Below are positions 13,699 through 26,498 of a stretch of 64,000 nucleotides of DNA, piece after piece; position 1 is the stretch's first letter, and every line of letters starts with the position of its first letter. This DNA comes from Phallusia mammillata. Lineage: Eukaryota; Chordata; Ascidiacea; Phlebobranchia; Ascidiidae. The translations under genes and the position numbers were made by a program. Location: the NCBI GenBank assembly GCA_003260075.1, contig QLIY01000165.1, forward strand, positions 143,243-207,242, given 5' to 3'. Below the pieces are notes generated by a model, which made no database searches, was not told where the DNA came from, and worked only from the letters and a program-made list of their open reading frames with translations.

Positions 13699-13771
13699 CT
13701 TCTGGGCCACCGTAGAATTCTGCCCAATCAACCAGATCGTATGACGTCACGCAAAGTCGTAGGCTACGCTA

Positions 13772-13846
13772 TACTACCAGACAAGCAGTGGTTTGTTACT
13801 ACCAGACAAGCAGTGGTTTGTTACTACCAGGCAAGCAGTGGTGTTA
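13772..13846. repeat. 25-bp tandem repeat, three copies
   Basis: Three head-to-tail copies beginning TACTACCAGACAAGCAGTGG; the third carries one substitution and is shortened. Simple minisatellite. Confidence 0.85.
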
Positions 13847-14030
13847 CAACAACAAGAAAGTTGTATTGTACCATAGTTTTGAGAGTTTTGAGGTTGCCTC
13901 GGCAGTCGATGCCAGCCTGAGAATGAATTACTGATCTTTTGTCTTTTTGTGGACAAAACGATAACGCTGTTAAAACCATACGCTGTTTTGGTTTTTGCGT
14001 AGTGTGAAAGATACTGTGAAGCGTTATAAC

Positions 14031-14594
14031 TAGGGCAAGTTTTTGCAACTTTTTTTACAGCTTCCGGCAGCTTCCTAAAAATATAATTTATGTAGTATGA
14101 TGTTATAAGCTGTTTGTAGGAATTTTATGTTGCAACTTTTTTCTATTTTTCGTGCAACTTTTGACTGCAACTTTTATCAAGTATTGCGCAAAATGTAAAG
14201 GGGTGATTTAAAAAACATGCTATAAAACTATTTCTAGTATGGTTCTATTCTCTTTGATTTGCATAACAAAGAGCTATGTGATGGATTAGCTGCATCTCAA
14301 TGTTATCTATGATGCAACAGTTGGCTTGCAAGCTAGAAGTTCAACAACCCCAGCCAAGCATAAAGCGTTATATAAAAGTGCATTCGTTATTTTGCAAGTA
14401 AGAAGCGATAACCTTGATATCTGTTAAGATGACAGTCTAAGGCAGGGATTGTCCAACCTGCGGCCTGCTAGTCATTTTAACTACAAGAAGTATGCATAAA
14501 TGCAACTTGTGCATAAATGCAACTTTTTACTGCAACTTTTGTTGAAATTAAGTGCAACTTTCTCACGTTTTTAGTGCAACAAAAACTTGCCCTA
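14031..14594. mobile_element. Non-autonomous hAT element, TIR TAGGGCAAGTTTTTG
   Basis: Terminal inverted repeats TAGGGCAAGTTTTTG..CAAAAACTTGCCCTA bound a 564-bp element. It is flanked by exact 8-bp duplications GTTATAAC (14023-14030 and 14595-14602), which are themselves palindromic. An 8-bp target duplication with short inverted termini is the signature of the hAT superfamily. The interior is rich in TGCAACTTTT motifs and holds a nested fragment near 14442-14475 resembling another repeat end. There is no transposase ORF. Confidence 0.85.
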
Positions 14595-14702
14595 GTTATA
14601 ACACAAAAAGGAAACGTTTTGCGCTTTAAAGTTATGCCCGCAGCCACAGTCGCAAATTGCTAAATTGGTTCGAAATTTGCAACAAAATTAGGACTATGGC
14701 TA

Positions 14703-14789
14703 TATTATTTCTCTTATTTCGAGCAGCATATTTCAAGAGAAAGTTGCGTACCGACGGCAGTGTAGAGCAGTAGATAGATCGGCAAATAT
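14703..14789. repeat. Dispersed repeat also found inside the palindrome
   Basis: This 87-bp stretch matches 8623-8713 (and its mirror 6630-6720) at high identity, sharing TTTCGAGCAGCATATTTCAA and the CAGTAGATAGAT block. It is a fragment of an unidentified interspersed repeat. Confidence 0.7.
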
Positions 14790-15442
14790 GCACTGTGACC
14801 AATACTGCATTATTTATCTTAAAGGTCCAACCAGTATGTGATCCAGAAATATGACATGCGCAAAGTAATAAAATGCTGTGATCATGCGTGGCTGTGCCAC
14901 AGACATTGTACGTATTTAAAACGTCATTTAAACATGTTTTCTACAGTTCACTCGGTAGGCCTATATACAGGGTGCAATGTTGCGTGCTGCCATCAAATGC
15001 ACAAACAGTTAATTGTTGTCCTAACTAAAAACATATTTTATTTATGCTATGCGAAGTTAATTTTACTTAATTTTAACGTAACAAAGTCGCTGCTACATGC
15101 ACAAACTTTCTTACGCTGGCATTAATCGTTGTACTTATTGCTTGGGTTAAGGTAATCGAATTCAGTACATGTCAAGGCCGAGTATTCTCTTTTAAGCGCT
15201 TTTATTACTGAACAAACGCTATAGCGCTTGCAGTAAAATATGAATTTGTGGTTTTGAAAAACTCCTTTGAACAGATTGACGTTCTTTTCCACGCTGTTGA
15301 ATGAGTGTCAATTAACGTGTTTCATTAAAGTTGACCTACTCTAAGAAAGGGACGTAGATGGGATGTGTATGTGGGTCTTATGGGTTATTCGCTGTAATGA
15401 AGCGGTGTCCGTTTTTAAGGTAAAAAAGTCGCGGGGGGGGGG

Positions 15443-15625
15443 GAAAAACTTTTTGGGACTTGCCTCGACTCGAACCGCTAATGACTTGACTCGACTTAAG
15501 ACTCGAACCTCATTTGACTTGACTCGACTTGAGACTCGAACCCCTTGTGACTTGACTTGACTTCGGACTCGAACCCCTACCGACTTGACTTGACTTGAGA
15601 CTCGACTGAAAGGACTCGTTACCCA
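15443..15625. repeat. Degenerate GACTTGACTCGACTTGA tandem repeat
   Basis: About five degenerate units of roughly 38 bp are built from GACTTGACT and GACTCGAACC words. They follow a run of eleven G residues at 15433-15443. This looks like the internal repeat of a transposable element end; no flanking target duplication was found. Confidence 0.6.
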
Positions 15626-15639
15626 ACCCTGGTCATCAG

Positions 15640-17470
15640 TGACTGGTGTACCGGCGGTGTGGTCCTAAGAGGATTTTTGTGCGGCTCGCGAACTACCTTT
15701 TAAATTTCAGGGGTTTACCACAGGTAGAATACCCTTTTAGACCACTGATTTTAAGAAACAATCATTCTTTGGTAATGGCTAGAAATAAATGGGACTTTTT
15801 AATCGTATGATGGAAATAGTCCCTCCTGTTGAAAATCTGCAATTTCAATTGTTGCGTCATATGTTTCAATTGTTTCGTCATTGTATGCCATTGTTTTCAC
15901 AAATCGCAGTATACTTGTTTTTTTAGTTTGCTACACTGCATATCTGTTTCTAGTTTATTGCATTACAAATGTTTTATGCACATGAAATGGCATAAACGCA
16001 CAACATTTTTAAGCACAAATTTTTTTTTCATATTACTTTTACAAAAAAGTTCCAATAGTACGGCCCTTTACTAACGTGGGGGGGGGGAAAATGTTTTTGG
16101 CCCTCAAAAAGTTTAAGACCCCTGGCTTAATGCTTTTTTTAGTCTTTTGCGACCAAAACAGCGCCCAAATATCCCACGGTATAGATTTTTTTGTTTGGTC
16201 ACAAACATTACAAACCATAAAAATCTTTTTGTATCGGTTGTTGTTTGTGATTCATGTATGCGTGTCGTTTCCTGCATTCACACCACGCAATTCCTGAAAA
16301 TTGGCACTGCAAAATGTCGCATAATACCTACCTATAAGAATCGTTACACATATAAACTGTAGCTTGTCGGAAAACGAAATGGAACATCTAAAGTAAAGAT
16401 TGCACAACTTGCAGTCTTCGTATATAAAGAGTTCAGTAATATTTGATCTGGCCAATGAACAGAAGATGCAAAAAGCAGCTGTTGTAGGTTTGTCAATTAC
16501 TCAAAATCTGAAATTACAAATGGATTCATTAAAATTTAAATTTAATCAACTAAACAACAAAACAAAATGAATCAGGGGTTTGGAACGACCCCCCGAAGTG
16601 AAATTACTCTGTAGTCACAATTAAGGTGAACTGCCCTACGAACAGATGACTACGATAGCCTTTGTTTTGTTCGTTGGAACAATAATGGTTTAAGATGTAT
16701 TAGAATTTGCCTTTTAAAAAATTGACAAATAGTAAAAAACACCATTGACTTCACTAATTTTGATAAGAAATCGGTTAAACGATTTTTGTGCTTATGCATA
16801 TGGTTTATTCGCGGAAGTAAATATAGTATTAATACTGATGTTTTGCACCTATAATGATTTATTTACGTCTTGTACATTATAAGTTATTTGATTCTATTTT
16901 CCTTTTTGCTTTAAAGCTGAGATATAGTACGCCATTCTGTTAATTGACAATACAACTGGATGAAGTTCTGGATCGTACTTGAGACATCATTTAATAAGCA
17001 CACAGGACGATGAATCATCACGAACACTAGTCGAGGCATTAACATTAACGCCGCTGTATAGTCTCCATTAAAATATCTGTTCAAAATGATCTAAAAAATC
17101 ATTTTGAAAAACGGTTTTGTTAAACGATCTCCGGTCCCGGAGCGACTTTCACAAACTCACTACAACATGTTTCGTTGAAACAAAAATAGGTGGCATAAGT
17201 TCGTGATATCATTGAGTGACAGGCCATAAAATATTGCACAAATCAACCTGAAAAGGCACGATCTAATCTTTCGTTTTACGCATATCCATGTTAATATACA
17301 GCTATAGTTCATAACTTATATGAATTTGAGAGAGTAAAGAATTGCAAAAGGTAAATCTTTGTAAGTGTAGCGGTCACGTGCTTTTAAACCATCATTTTGG
17401 CACTTTGGTTTGGCTAAGCATTAAGTAATGGAAAATTTTAACTTTGCAACCATGACTTTTCGTTCCATGG
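15640..17470. other. Intergenic, no gene recognised
   Basis: AT-rich sequence containing what look like repeat ends: a G10 run with GACCCCTGG at 16078-16125 and CAGGGGTTTGGAACGACC near 16573. I see no matched terminal repeats, splice-supported exons or RNA genes. Confidence 0.5.
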
Positions 17471-17473
17471 AAT

Positions 17474-17698
17474 TTATATGCTGCTTTTGCGACATATGGT
17501 ATCGAGCGGTGTAACTTTACTGTTCCATGTGTTCTCATGATTCAGTAACTGTTGAAGCACATATTCAGTGTCATTGTTACATGTTCCCGTCTTCCTGATA
17601 TCTTCCAACAGCCTGACCATAAGACATGCTGTTGCGTAAACCGGGTGTTTCGAAATAGTTGTGCAATCCATTGCAGTGCTGCATAGGTATCTTTGCAA
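17474..17698 (-). CDS. Possible terminal exon or small protein, unknown
   Basis: A 74-codon minus-strand frame has a protein-like composition, with HPVYATACLMVRLLEDIRK and YVLQQLLNHENTW segments and a normal stop. An in-frame stop lies just upstream, so either a preceding exon splices in near 17690 or translation starts at the internal ATG encoding MDCTT. A diverged, deleted copy lies at 29,090-29,240. I do not recognise the family. Two spaced cysteines and amphipathic helices are all that can be said. Confidence 0.3.
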   Translation of the reverse strand: MQRYLCSTAMDCTTISKHPVYATACLMVRLLEDIRKTGTCNNDTEYVLQQLLNHENTWNSKVTPLDTICRKSSI

Positions 17699-17699
17699 G

Positions 17700-19520
17700 C
17701 GTTTAACTTAAAACAAACTAATAACTGATTTGAGTAAATAAAGGTAGCCTACTGTTTTGCAATGATCGCACGAAAAACGAGTATCAGTTTAAAAGCCAAT
17801 GTTTTATCGTTGATCTCTCTCTTTTCCACCGTATCCTTTGCTTGAGATAAATGAGACTCGATGTGTGTTGCGTAACCAGAATAAAAGACAAGAACTAAGT
17901 TGATCTTTTGTGGATCATGTCGGCTGTATGCAGCAAGCGTTAAGAATCGTAATAATAAACTTACTCGCTACTGCAGACGACCGATACGAGCCACAAGAAG
18001 CAGAAGAATTAACAAGCTTCCAAGTCAAGAACAACACAGCACGCGCGCACACTAGCCCCCGCATAAGCATGATATCATATATATGTTGACCCTAACGTAA
18101 TTTCTATTATAATAACAGTATGATAACTAATACGTTTGGTGATGATAAAAAGTCTTGTTGTGTTGCAAATATGGTGCTGTTTTCCGGATGATCTTATAAG
18201 TAGCCTACTCGTTTCCGTAAGTTTGAACTGGAGAACAAATTATTATTACAATAATTGGGCCATCGATTACCGTTCTAATTTTGTTTCTGGTGCTTTTTGC
18301 AAACTTTTGGGTACATCAATAGTTGATGATTTTTCAGCGTATAGGCCTACAATCAATGTTTTGTCGTTAATTCATTTGTCCTTCTTATTTTTAAGATATA
18401 GCGTAGGCCTACTACAAAATTTCAAAATGAAGACAAACTGTCATATATTTAGTGGTCAATCGCCAATATGCCGGACTCCAAAGAGAAAGATAGAAGTTTA
18501 GTAGTTGTTGAAAATGATACAAAACAAGGACTCAAGTAAAAAACAAGGACATTTCTTCGAAATATGGTCTATCATTTTTTCTAAGACATTCCCCTTCAAA
18601 ATAAGGACAAATTTTAGAAATAAGGACGGTACGGCAACCTTGACAAAAGGCCTACGTAGATCTGATTTTCAAAAAAAGTCTGCATTATTTCTAGTGCGTG
18701 TCGTTGCCATGTAAAATTTATAGTAGTATGTGTATAAACTGGTTTTGGGTACGGTCGTACATTCCGTATAAGTTTTGTCTGTCTGCCAAATTGATTTACC
18801 ATATTGGGTAATCTTGGCCTTAAAAATTATCGGGTTTCGGGCCAAAAAGTTGGTTGGACTTTGGTGCCCCTTGTCCCCGACAAACCAATCGTCGCTGGTT
18901 GTATTTGTAGTACATTTGTGTATCTACTTCCTATCGCTGGTTTTATTTGTAGTACATTTGTGTTCCTACTTCGTATCGGATCAAAGTCTAATGATCGGAT
19001 GAGTCTTTTGTTGATCGAGAAAAATCCCCTAAAAACTGACTTGATTTGTTTAACTTGGTAGTGGCACTATATAGGATGTACTATTTGCAGTATCCCGTTG
19101 ACTGAAGTTATAAAATCTTGTTTGCAATTTAAAATGGAAAGTATTTCGGTAATTGTGGGCGGATGCCGCGAAGAAAAACCGGACTCGTTTTCCGATGTTT
19201 TACCCAACAACAAGGTTAACATTGTTTCACTTTAATCAAGTGTCGGATTAAGATATAGCGGACACAGCTTGTTGTTAATGTTAAACATTTGTTACTATAG
19301 AAGAAATATGTATCCTAGTTTAATGGCCGTTTTGTTTTGGTACCCATTTAAGTTCGTGCCTTTGCATTATATTAATGTCTAAAATACAACAACTTTCTGC
19401 TTTTTAAAAACAATTTACTTGTGTTACAAATAAGGACATACGGTTGGCATGCAGAACATTTTTCCCATATAAAAGTGGTGTACTTGAAACACTAATTTAA
19501 ACTGGGTGGAAATACAAAGG
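17700..19520. other. Intergenic, repeat fragments only
   Basis: AAGGACA-containing stretches at 18,526-18,645 and again near 19,430 look like solo ends of one repeat family. No supported gene is seen; the open frames of about 60-120 codons here have no splice context or recognisable domain. Confidence 0.45.
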
Positions 19521-19528
19521 AGTGTGAC

Positions 19529-20101
19529 CATAGGCGCCGAGTTTTACAAATATGCAAGGTGGCGAACCTAAAATATGACGTCACTTTATTTGAAGTCACT
19601 AATGAGTGCAATCACAAAAACTCAAGTCCCAACAAACTTCCCACAGAATGCAAAGTTTTTCATAATTAAAAAAAACGTTATGTTTGAAGTAATATTTAGT
19701 TGGCAAATTCAACACGTTGCTGTAACGTTTGTCCTTGGTTTAGCAACGTTTAAAAAATATTTCAAGTTGTTGCTGCTTTATATCCCGAGATAACCATTTA
19801 TTACAACACATTCGCATTGCACAAGAACACGATAATGACCAAACAGTCACTGACAGACAATTGTGTTTTTGACGTCATAAACAAGGCACTAACCTAAGCA
19901 TGTTGCAGTTTTAAGCTTCGTTTGTGTTTTTGTCGCCAGTACGCTAGTTTGAAAGGAAAATTTTTCCTAATTTCTTTCAAACTTGACGATATTTCGTACG
20001 ATACTGTTACAAACAAACCAAAATATCCACAGTGGCCGGCACCGTGCTTTAGAAACCCAAGGTGGCGGCGCCACCCCACCACCGCCTACTCGGCGCCTAT
20101 G
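19529..20101. mobile_element. Non-autonomous hAT element, TIR CATAGGCGCCGAG
   Basis: Inverted termini CATAGGCGCCGAG and CTCGGCGCCTATG bound 573 bp. They are flanked by exact 8-bp duplications AGTGTGAC at 19521-19528 and 20102-20109. No transposase frame is present. It sits shortly upstream of the Ser/Lys-rich gene and could carry regulatory sequence, which is speculation. Confidence 0.85.
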
Positions 20102-20367
20102 AGTGTGACATCAAATTAAGCATTAGCTGGGAGCAAAACATAAATATCAGCAATAAAAGTGACCACATTGCATTATGCTTTTCACTCAGTGCCAAGTTTG
20201 GATCCCATCCTGAACATCATGTATATTGCATTATAAATCACTTAACCTTTTTGCTTTAGTATAATGTCATGTTCTAAAGATAGAACTATTTTTCAACTTT
20301 TTCCAAAATTTTCAAGCATTTTTATTACCATGTATTGTTCACTTTTTAGTTCAATGAAGAAGCAGTT

Positions 20368-23300
20368 ATGACAAGTTTTGATGCAAACTGCATCAATCCA
20401 AGCAGTTCAACATCTTTAACCAGTCTCACATCTGAAAAAAGAAGCAATGCAATTTGTAAAAACAACCTTCTTCAGGTCCCTATAAGGACAGATAAAGTTA
20501 TAAAATCTGAACAGATTGAAAAGGGTACAAGCAATTTACAGTGTGTGTACAAAAACTGTACTTAGTTAATAGCCGTTTGTTTTTAGTTGTTTCCAGTGTA
20601 ACAGATGTGCAGATGAAACGAATTTTGGAAATTGTTAAGCAACCAGAGTTTCAGAGAGTGTGTAATGTTGGAAAGGTCAATGATAAGGTATTTTCTTTGA
20701 AATAATACTTCGATTATGGATAATTTCATTAAGCGTCACTTTCATGTCACAATCCTTGTTTTCACAAACATGGTGTTTATGGATTTATATGCTTGTTTTT
20801 AGGCACATGTTCAACAAAAAGCTTCAGAACCTACTAAACACAAGAAGCAAACTCCCACCATAACAAAATCAAACAGCCCACCAAGAAGACATTCAAAAAG
20901 TCATGGCAAAAGAAAATCACCTTCTCCAACAAAACTTCTAAGGAGTTATAGAGATTCAAATTGTGAAGGAAGATCTTCTGCAACAAAAAACAGCAGAGCA
21001 GAAGATGAAAGAAAATCTACTACAACAAAAAACAGTAAAGAAGAAGATAAAAGAAAATCTTCTACAACAAAACACAGTAAAGAAGAAGATGAAAGAAAAT
21101 CATCTATAACAAAAAACAGTAAAGAAGAAGATAAAAGAAAATCTTCTACAACGAAAAACAGTAAAAAAGAAGATCAAAAAAAATCTTCTACAACAAAAAA
21201 CAATAAAGAAGAAGATGAAACAAAATCTTCTACAACAAAAAACAGTAAAGAAGAAGATAAAAGAAAATCTTCTACAATGAAAAACAGTAAAAAAGAAGAT
21301 GAAACAAAATCTTCTACAACAAAGAACAGTAAAGAAGGAGATAAAAGAAAATCTTCTACAACAAAAAACAGTAAAGAAGAAGATAAAAGAAAATCTTCCG
21401 CAACAAAAAAACACATTGAAGAAGATGAAAGAAAATCTTCTACAAAAAACGGCAAAGAAGAAGATCAAAGAAAATCATCTGCGCAAAAAGAAAGGCCGAA
21501 ACCAAAATCTCCCCAAAGAGGGGAGAGATACAACAGAAAACATAAACTTGATACTAAAACTAATAGAAACCATAACAGGCATAAAATGTCAGAAAACTCT
21601 ACAGGCGTAAAACCAAGATCAGAATCTCGTCACAAGAATTCAAAATCTTCAACCTCAGTCAATGTTCCTGCTTCTTCCTATAAAAGTGCAAGAAACGATA
21701 CCAAAACATCACCAAAAAGTAGAAAGAAGGATACAACAGAAAATACATTTGCCAGGGAAAGAGTTGAACAGGATAAAACTTCTCTCAAGGTATTCCAGTT
21801 AGGTATCATTTAAAAAATGTACTTGGTTTGTACTAGAGATGCAAAAATGATTGGGTCGAATCAGCAATTTCTACAACGATTCGGTTTCAGCCATATGATA
21901 AATGAACTTATGTTTACAAGTCAACTTGTAGTGTTCAACTACACATGATGTCATAAATGATTTGTTTAATTTTGTCAAATTTATTTGGCAAAACTGACGA
22001 ATATCGATTTCGGTACATCTGTAGTTCACACCCAATGAATGTGCTGTTTATATAGTTGCATATTATAGTGTTTACAAGTTGTCGAAAAAGATTTATGGTA
22101 TTAGCAGGAGAAAGTTGAAACTGAAATATTGCCTGATTCCACAACTTCTCCAGCAGACAATAATGCTCCTAGACAAGCTTCACCAATGAAAGGTTTGTTT
22201 TAACTTGAGTGAGGTGATTGACTGGTACAAAGAAATCTGTTTAATTGACTGGTCAAATACTGAGCAGTGTTATAAAAAAATCAGTTTTAGTTAAAAGTTG
22301 GAAAGCAAACCTTGTTGTGAATTATATATTATTGATTCAACTGAACTGAAATAAATACTTTAGTTTATAATATATCAAAACCTTTTGGCTACAGATGACC
22401 TTCATTCGCCTAACACCATCATTGTGTCCATATTTATTGTTTATAAATCATACAAACATACATATTTTTTTCTTCCTATGCACTAAATACAACCATCAAG
22501 TTAACAATGCATGGACAACTGCCTAAGTTTTTTGTCTTTCACACTATATTAGTCTTGCATAGTTTTGGCCAACCGATATGATAAAAAATTATCACAGGAA
22601 ACTCTTGCATGTTGCAACTGGTAGCAATAAATCATTTCAGTCTTTCGGGATTGATGGGTTCCCTGAAGCTAATTAACATTTTTTTATGTAGACACGTTGG
22701 ATAAGCTTGTAAATGTTATACAAGCTTTACTGAATCAAGGTTCAAGCAATGGTACTGAAAAGGACAACAAAAAAGTAATGTCACCAACACTAGAAACAAA
22801 TCGTAGGTCAAAATTTGTTTTTAAACATAATATGCTTCTTATGTACATGACATTATATGAGGTTGGAAAATACTGCTATAAATCATTAAATTAACAAATT
22901 CCTAATTGTTGAACTGAAAATAGTGTTGTACCTTTGAATATGGGAGATGCTTCTCAACTAACAAGTTTACAGAGTGTTGCATGTTTTCATTTTATTCCCA
23001 TATTTGTCAAACTATAGCCATATATGCATGAAAGTATTCATAATTGCTTGTTTAAGCCACATTTTAATTTCTTTATAAATTTGCAAATGGAAATTACCAC
23101 AGTTAAAAAAAAACATAATACAATGATAAGGCAGTTCGTTTGAACTGGTGTAAAATCACAATAAAAAGTGTGTTAAAAATAAATTAAAAAAATAAGATAA
23201 AAAAATTTATGTACAACACAAATTGGTCACAATCTTTTATAAAAAGTGAAGGTAATATTGTAAAAAAATGGTAAAAAAGATAGTCATTACAACTAGACAC

Positions 23301-26300
23301 TATTTACAGGCAGCACAACATTTCATGTAAACTTTGATGTTTCATCCCCCAAAGTGGAACCTTCAAATGCATTAAAACTTCCAGGCAACTTCCAGCCCAC
23401 ATTTAGTAGTTTGTTGCTTCCAGACGTAGATGAATGTTACTCTCCAACTTCATCATATTCTCCTTGCAGTGATACTGAAAAAGGTTGGAAAATCAGATAA
23501 TAGTGGCATGTTCTTTTGCAACACATTTGTGTGTACAATTGCATTTTTTTATTTAAATGGCCTAAAGTTGAGACAAAATATTTTTGTGTTTTTAGTACCT
23601 TTAGCAGACTCTGAACGAACAAAAGAAAACATCCCAAACTGGCCTAAAGATACAAACATGTTAAATTCAGACCAGAAAAGTTCAGGGTTTAGTGAAGCTT
23701 CATGCTCTGAACAAACTAAAGAGCAACATATTACAACAAACTTGCCTTCTAACATAGAAATGTCGTTTTGGCCTTCCTCACCCATCAGAATTGAATTCAT
23801 TGAAAACGACACAGTGGAAGCAATTTTAAAAGCGCCTGTTTGTCAAAAGTGCATTTGTGACAATGCTCACTTAAATGGAACTAAGGATCCTCGATCACAA
23901 AACCAGAAGTACATCAGATACTTTACATTGTGGCACATGTGTTGTCTTTGCTTGGAAAGCAAGGGAGCCACGGAGAAGTTTCGCATGTGCACCTTACCTG
24001 ATTCAATATCAGGTCCCACATCCAATATTTCAAAACTGATCAATGAGGAAGCTTTACCCCCAAAAGATACTGTTGTGCATGAACAAATACCAAAGTTACA
24101 ATCAATAAACACACACCAATCCTTGTTACAGACAGAATGTCTCAGAATAAAGGAAATGACAGAAGAACAAACAAATAACAATCAAAAAGTTGATGAGAAA
24201 AAAAATGCTAGTATTACTCTTTCCCGGTCTAAGACTGCCAGCACAAGTGCAGCTGGTACTTCTGAGTCTGGGAATCAAAACTTTTCAGGGTCTGAGAGAA
24301 CTTTTACTTCCATACCCTTCACCTCTGATAACATACAACATTCTGAGATTCCAACTACATCCTATGAGCAGGACACTCCATATTATTACAACATAAACTA
24401 CTTCAATGAAAAGAAGACATCTATTTGTGAATATGAATCACCAACAGAAGAAGAAACATTTATACCACCTGAGCCAAGTACCCCCACTGGGTCAGATGAA
24501 GATTTGCCAAAAAAAGAATCACAAGATCCTCAGGAAATAATTCCAGCTGCTGTTGATGAAGTTACCAAAGTGACTCAATTGCAAGAAATAGAATCTGGAT
24601 CAATTTCGCCACCAGTCACCAAGAGTATGTTGGATCAAAATTCAAAGCTGCTCAACTCAAATAAACCTACTGGAAACAATTTGCTTGTTTCTGCAATACA
24701 CCAAGCTATTACCAGCAAGAGCTCAAGTAACTTGTGTAAGTCCTTATCAAGTGGAGCATCAGGTTCTTATAAACATTATCCGGTTCATACTAGTTCAGAA
24801 ACTGCTGCTGAATCTTCAGATGACCCTGTATCATGCCTTTTTGGACATTTTCAAGGTTATGCATCTTCTTTGTTGAACAACTTGCCTGAATCATCATCCA
24901 GTAACACTCAAAATAATGAATCATCTAGTTCTGATGGACCATCTCTTAAACCGTGGTCAAGAAAAAGAAACCTAGCAAAATTGGTGTATTCTGATCTGAG
25001 TTCTGATTCTGATGGAGAAAGAGCTAATAAAAGGAAATTTGAAATCACAAAAACTACCAGGACTGTGGAAATGGCATCTACCAAAACAGGATTGAAACCC
25101 AATTTCACTCCCTCAAAATCTAACTCTACTGAAAAACTAGTACTTGTGGAAAAAAACAATTCTGCTACAAATCCACCACAATTATCATCTTTTGCAGCGC
25201 ATGATGCAACTTCTGAAAAACTTAAACCAAACACTGCTAAAAGTATCTTCAGTGAAACCTCAGACATTTTTGACAGCACTGCAAATGAAGAAACAGATTA
25301 TCAACCAGTACATACTGAGTCATCCCATGATTGGAGCAATCCTGAATGGTTAGATGTTGAAATACCACAATTAAGTCGGCCTAAGAGAAGAAGAACCACA
25401 TTTAAAAACAAATCAAGAGAAACAGATACAAAACAACTGAAAGCAAAAACTTGTGTAGCCAGAAGCCAAAGTACATCAGAATCAACCAAAACAAACTTGA
25501 CAGACAGAAAAGTTCCATTTAAAAAACGAAGGTTTTCTGATTTGTCTGTTGAAAAGCCATTACAGGAATGGATAACTGATGCAGATCAGTGGCAAAGTCC
25601 TGCAACAAAAACAGGATTAGATTTAAACCAGGCCAAGCAAAATGTTCAAAATGATGATAATGATCGTGGTGGTAAATCCAACAAAACATCTGACCAGACA
25701 ACTACCAAAGGTGTTGATGATCAAATTTCTGTTTGTACTTCTGAACCTGAAATTACTGCAGAATCAGAGGCATTTGCACAAGAAACCATGGATGATGAAT
25801 GTACTGATAGTTCTTCGACTAAGACAGTTTCCACTGAAACTGAGCAAAATGAAACATTTACCCTTGCGCAACCATGTATAGCTGAATGCAAGCACTTTTA
25901 TGTCAAGGGAAAACCGTATGCTTGGCCGTACACATATCCAACTCTATCACAAATAGACGCTTTATCTGATTCTGATGACAGTGAAAAATACACAAGTGCT
26001 CACTTCTACAAACCATATATTTTTTTAAAGAGACTGGAAGAAGATGGTTATGTACCTGAATGTTTTGTTAAGGTAAGTTTATTTTAGTCTAACCTAAAAG
26101 ATGTACATATTTTTTATAGCTTAAACATTAGCATTCTTTTTAAATGCTACAGCAAATCATTTTCAAAAGAACAATTTTTCTGTCACCCTAAACCATTTTT
26201 ACGTGATTAAAATGGAATGTTGACCATAATTTTGGTGTTAGCATGAGAAACTCATCCAATTCTAACAAAACTATGGATTGAGTTTAAAAGTTTGTAAAAC

Positions 26301-26498
26301 AATCACATGTATTCTTAAATTAATTTGGTCATAATTTCTCTGCATTTACCATGCTGTAGTTTCTGTGGGTTAAATTAACACTGATTTAATCTTGTTACTT
26401 TGTAGGACATGGCACATCATCAATGCTGCTTGTGCTGTACAAGTTATTGTTGTTCAACTCCCTGGGTTTCCATTGAAAATGTCAAACTTGTGGATTAG
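20368..26498 (+). CDS. Large Ser/Lys-rich, probably nuclear protein of unknown function
   Basis: Exons that join in frame: about 20351-20540 (end uncertain), 20586-20687, 20803-21789, 22108-22192, 22692-22806, 23314-23483, 23596-26072 and 26406-26498. The product is about 1,400 residues. The start is the ATG at 20368, just after a splice acceptor at 20350, so an earlier exon or spliced leader may precede it. The 987-bp exon encodes about twelve 14-residue Lys/Ser/Glu repeats and a basic tail. The 2.5-kb exon is Ser/Thr-rich with acidic serine clusters (SSDSDGE, SDSDDSEK) and one possible zinc-binding pair (CQKC..CCLC). The C-terminal part is more ordered (KPYAWPYTYPTLSQIDAL), and the last exon is Cys-rich (CCLCCTSYCC). 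Nuclear localisation is inferred from the basic clusters. I do not recognise the family. Confidence 0.65.
20983..21483 (+). repeat. 42-bp coding tandem repeat (about 12 units)
   Basis: In-frame units encode variants of TKNSKEEDKRKSST. The unit keeps a KEED acidic core, a KRKSS basic/phospho-acceptor core and constant spacing; only one unit is a residue short. It is the internal repeat of the Ser/Lys-rich protein and a likely site of copy-number variation. Confidence 0.9.
21834..22023. mobile_element. Degenerate short hAT-like element in an intron
   Basis: Imperfect inverted ends TAGAGATGCAAAAATGA and ATTTCGGTACATCTGTA resemble the element at 28,392. The flanking 8-mers GTTTGTAC and GTTCACAC differ at two positions. 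An old hAT insertion in the intron between two coding exons is the best reading. Confidence 0.45.

Noticed and set aside
15433..16087. G11 and G10 runs as further gap placeholders
   Set aside because: No duplicated flanks. Both runs are followed by similar GGGAAAA..TTTTTGG repeat sequence, so they look like natural repeat ends.
21100..21468. Phe/Cys-rich minus-strand frames
   Set aside because: They are antisense shadows of the Lys/Ser repeat exon.
23430..23595. N-terminal extension of the long frame ending at 26087
   Set aside because: It is intron sequence: a clear acceptor at 23594-23595 joins in phase to the exon ending at 23483. The frame beyond 26072 is likewise intronic.
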